Assembly (NCBI RefSeq): GCF_964275005.1 | Contig: NC_092701.1 | Coordinates: forward strand, 11,031,453 to 11,095,452 | Direction: 5' to 3' | Length of the DNA: 64,000 bases | Source of the DNA: Diadema setosum | Lineage: Eukaryota > Echinodermata > Echinoidea > Diadematoida > Diadematidae | Shown: positions 60,446-64,000 of the stretch, piece after piece | Layout: every line of letters begins with the position of its first letter | How positions within the stretch are numbered: position 1 is the first letter of the stretch | Notes under the pieces: model-generated | What the model saw: only the letters and a program-made list of their open reading frames with translations | Database searches by the model: none | What the model was told of the DNA's origin: nothing | Translations under genes and position numbers: made by a program

Positions 60446-63400
60446 GTCAGTCTTACTTGATTGCTATTAATTCCGCCCAGTCGTGGGATCATTGACTCTT
60501 TCTGCGTGCCATGTAATAGCATGCCCGACATGCAACGGCTTGCCACCTTTGCATACAATCATATTTTGCTCAAAGGTCGAGATCCATGTACTCTGAATGT
60601 AATAAAGGGTTATATTGGGCAGAACACAATGATCCTATGGGCTGGTGGAGTTAAATTGTGTGCAGCAATTGATCTGGTTACCAACGCTGTGATATGTTCA
60701 ATCCAATTATGACTGTGTTCATATAGAAAGCTGAGGAAACAATGTGAGGCTGTACTGCTGATGTCTCCCTGCAGCCATATCAAGTAATTATGTCCATCGC
60801 AAAATTAATCAGGTGTACTGGTCTGTATCAGACGTGCTTGTTTTCACTTGAATGGGGTTTCTGCTCATTTTTGTGAAATGGAAGTTAAAAAGCCTGGTGG
60901 TGGTTGTCAGGGGTGAAGGGTTGGCTTGAGTCAAAGCGGAGAGCGCAATTTGCAGTCTGTCATTACCCAGGCATTAGAACCTGCCTATTCCAAGGATTAA
61001 TGTGGGGGGAATGGTCCAAATAACTTCTGTCCACAGCGGACTATTGACTCAGGCGGCCCGCATGTGCAGGTGCAATTCCAGCGAGTCTCTTTGATACGCA
61101 CCGATAAAAGCGATAATGTAGTGAGCAAACGGAGGATGCGTGCTTCATACCTGACATGCATATATTGTACCCTCTCAATCTGTCACTGCCATTAATTGCA
61201 AAGTCAAAGTCACCACTGGAAAGACCCCAGACCGAGTTGACGAGAGTTTAGTCATCAAGATGGCAGCCATATTTGAGATATATCCCCCTTTATCTTTTGT
61301 GTGACACTACAACTCATGTTTCATATTGATTAAAAGGAGTGAGTACCGAAAAGTATAGTAAAACATGCAGATTAGTAGAAGTTTAATAGAATTCTGACAT
61401 TAGAAATTTATGTTATTGAATTCTAAGGTGCATTTATCTCACAAAATAGTTATTCTGCACGGGTTCAACAACTAGGCCTATAGATGCAAAGTAGATGAGG
61501 CAGTGGTATCTTGTCATGTAATAGACCCCACAAAAGCTTTACTAAACGATCATATCTGTGTTTGTAATTCATCATCTGCCGTAGTACGTCTGTAGGGAAT
61601 AGGTATTTCCTTCAAAAGTGGCAGGAGGTTAATCCTCAAATTGGCAATGATCTTCAGTTGCCCTCCCTGATCCGTGCTTTGCTGTTTGGAGGAGGATGGC
61701 GGCCAAGTTGTCGATCTCAACCCCAAAGCATCCTGATACGGGCCGACAGATTGCCGCCGAGGGAAGCTTATACCGAGGATTTGGAAGAAAAGTATCGCTG
61801 TGTCTTCTTAGCAAAGTCAAGTTACACAACTCCGTTGATACAAAAAGACAGGAAGATTTTGAGGGTCTGTTTGTCCATGTGCAGAGTGAAGGTTTGTCTG
61901 TCCGTTTTGGTTATGGCTGTACAGGTTACATGATGTGGATTGTGGTTTTCTGTGGAGATTTCCATATGTTGAGGACGAGTCCCAAGTATTCTTGGGCAAG
62001 TGTCTATTGGAAATGCGTGTTGTCTAGTAAAATCAGCCTGTTGGCAGGAGGATTAAGAGCAGGAGAAGGGAGGAGGAATAAGAACACAGGAAAGGGAGAG
62101 AAAGAGGAGGAGGTGGAGAGAAGAGCGGAAGACAAAATGAATAGGTGTATGGAAATAATTTATGATATGGACATTGGATTACTGAAGGGTATGGTATTGC
62201 TTAAGTTATTAAGACATCAGGGAGAAGCCAAAACACACAAAGGCAGTACAATTATCTGAAGATAAAATCAAATCTGCCGTAAGTCAAGGCACAACCTTCA
62301 GAAATGTGCGTACAGGATTCTCTGCCAAAGGCTTGCAAAAGAGAAATGGGGAAAAAAGAGAAAGAAAAAATAATTTGAAGCCATATATGACCATGTATAC
62401 TATAAAATCTGTACAATGAATGAAACTCAAGACACAGAACACTGTCAAATCAAAACAAGGCACAACAAATAAAAAGGCTTTATGCCTATAGGCAGAGACA
62501 GCAAAAGACACATGCAGTATCTTTCATTCATGCCAGCTCTGGGTTGTACAAGTAGGCATGGTCTATTTCAATTCTTTTTCCAGGGACACTTTTATCAAGG
62601 AGCCTCAACTCTATTGACGCTCCTTGCTTTTTATATCAAGCTGGATATCAAACCCACACGGAAAGATTGTTGGACTAGTGCTGGATTACTGGGGATTTCG
62701 TTTGCATTCTTCCGTAAATCTATCCCAAACTTTACCCAGGCAAAGCTTGCAGACCTTACTCTGGGTGCTTTATACGCTGCAGTGCATTTCCAGTTTTAAA
62801 GGAAAGTAGCATACACGGTACTTTCCACCTTTGGGAAAAAAAGAATGATCAGTTGAGTGCAAACTTACTTTGTTGTTTTTATTGTTGGGTTATCTTCATT
62901 TGCACCATTTTATTGTCACTGTACAAATAGTGAGTTGGGACAAACGCATTTCATTAGCATCAATATTTCTTTTCTTTTTTTCTGGTAGGCTCTAAATTCC
63001 TCCATCTGTGCCTTTATGTGCCATGTTCGCACGTCCTACTCAGTCGACGGCGTGCCAACTTCGCATATTCCGCTCAAACGCACTAATCTGCTTAAACCGA
63101 TCGATAAATCGCCTAATCCCACGGAACAATGAAAGCTTTTCTCGCGCTTTTGTTCCTTTTACATACAGCTTGCATTCTGTGTGGTGATTGACTATCAAGC
63201 GGTGTTCCCATTGTTCTAAATTTGCGTGTAAATTCTAAGTTTCTCTCACGGTTTCATGTGCAAAAGTCTTGCCTTTACAGTAATGTAGCAACTGGTCATT
63301 AGAAAATAAATAGAAATAGATTTGTCATACAATTCATATCAAAGCAAAGCTTGGCATTCCTCTTCAACTTTGTTCACTATTATGTCCAGCTTAACAAAAA

Positions 63401-64000
63401 TTTTTAGAAGTAATATAGATTGGAAAAACAGAATACTTTCTCAAAGCATGACAACCTTCATGTCTCAGAATAACATGGCACACAAGGGGTTTCCACCATG
63501 GCAAATAAAGAGTTAAAGGGATCATATAGTTTTGGTTGAGACCTAATTTCAGGTTTCTAACATTTTTTTGTGAGATAATGAGAAACCTATGAAATATGAA
63601 AGAGCATATAATTCTATGAGGAATTCAATGTTTATTTGATAAAAGTTGGTTTTGAAATGGCTGAGATATCCAAAAAGAGCGATGCTAATAAAGTGTGGGA
63701 CTGATATGTACTATTTCATATCACATCACCCATTTTCATTTCTTCATGATTTTTTTTCATCATGTGATTTTCGAGTCTCTATGCATTTCTACTGATGTAA
63801 GATTTGCTTCAGAGGATGTACACCAGAAGTGATAACATGATCTTCAATATTGAAATAAAAAGTAAGCACAGGGAGATTGAAATCTTCAAGTTTCTGAGTG
63901 AAAATGGAGTTGATTTTGCAAGTGAAAATGGAGTTGAGTTTCCATGAAGTGATGCTGAAACAGGTGAGATACTGAGAATGTGAATATAAGGTTCCATGTG
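60446..64000 (+). other. HS2ST intron 2 (partial)
   Basis: Donor GTCAGT at 60446; no third exon was found before the window ends. Contents are AT-rich, with a purine-rich stretch at 62045-62130 and one dispersed repeat (63512-63800). Open frames at 61696-62259 (187 aa) and 62482-62799 (105 aa) show no family resemblance and are not called. Confidence 0.7.
63512..63800 (+). repeat. TTAAAGGGATCATATAG dispersed repeat
   Basis: TTAAAGGGATCATATAGTTT, TGAGATAATGAGAAACC, AGAGCATATAATTCTA and GAAATGGCTGAGATATCC are, from memory, hallmarks of a common echinoderm dispersed repeat. It starts with TTAA then AGG, like the families at 30424 and 31487. Confidence 0.55.

Noticed and set aside
62482..62799. 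105-aa frame as HS2ST exon 3
   Set aside because: No similarity to the conserved sulfotransferase continuation and no suitable acceptor in phase 0.

Overview
The window looks like intronic and intergenic DNA of a marine invertebrate deuterostome, most likely an echinoderm. The reasons are a eukaryotic split gene with very long introns, a very high load of short foldback transposons (MITEs), many 10-20 nt G/C homopolymers, and dispersed repeat families that I associate with sea urchin and sea star genomes: the 'TATGCCTCCGCC ... AGGTCAAAGGTCA' repeat and the 'TTAAAGG' families. The phylum is inferred from memory of repeat style. No database was consulted.

Only two cellular genes are supported. 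(1) A minus-strand, single-coding-exon gene at 16487-19621 encodes a 1044-aa STAND/NB-ARC-like P-loop NTPase with a roughly 600-residue disordered tail rich in Q, N, H and P. It has no recognisable effector or sensor repeat domain. A good splice acceptor lies 32 bp upstream of its ATG, so an upstream 5'-UTR exon is expected. (2) A plus-strand heparan sulfate 2-O-sulfotransferase (HS2ST) gene is represented by exon 1 (signal anchor, 43627-43750) and exon 2 (PAPS-binding motif PKTGSTSF, 60201-60445). The two exons are joined across a 16.45-kb intron in matching phase. The rest of this gene lies beyond the right edge. The two genes point away from each other, with about 24 kb between their coding starts.

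Layout. 1-1.3 kb: simple-sequence DNA and a minisatellite. 1.3-8.0 kb: a 6.7-kb foldback element with about 1-kb inverted arms and TAA target duplications, sitting inside a 14-bp G-rich minisatellite. 8.0-10.3 kb: that minisatellite, then a 53-bp satellite of roughly 32 units. 10.3-16.5 kb: MITEs and AT-rich sequence downstream of the NTPase gene. 16.5-19.65 kb: the NTPase gene. 20.5-24 kb: a layered CpG-rich foldback element and a 480-bp tandem duplication. 24-43 kb: intergenic DNA with retroelement remnants, SINE heads, MITEs and a CpG-richer stretch at 42.5-43.2 kb that may be the HS2ST promoter. 43.6-64 kb: HS2ST exons and introns filled with MITEs and dispersed repeats.

No prokaryotic features, CRISPR arrays, rRNA or intact tRNA genes were seen. 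Most open frames in the window are chance or repeat-derived. The best candidates for undescribed biology are the orphan STAND protein, the foldback element with its precise minisatellite target site, and a small G-rich hairpin that recurs at three loci.
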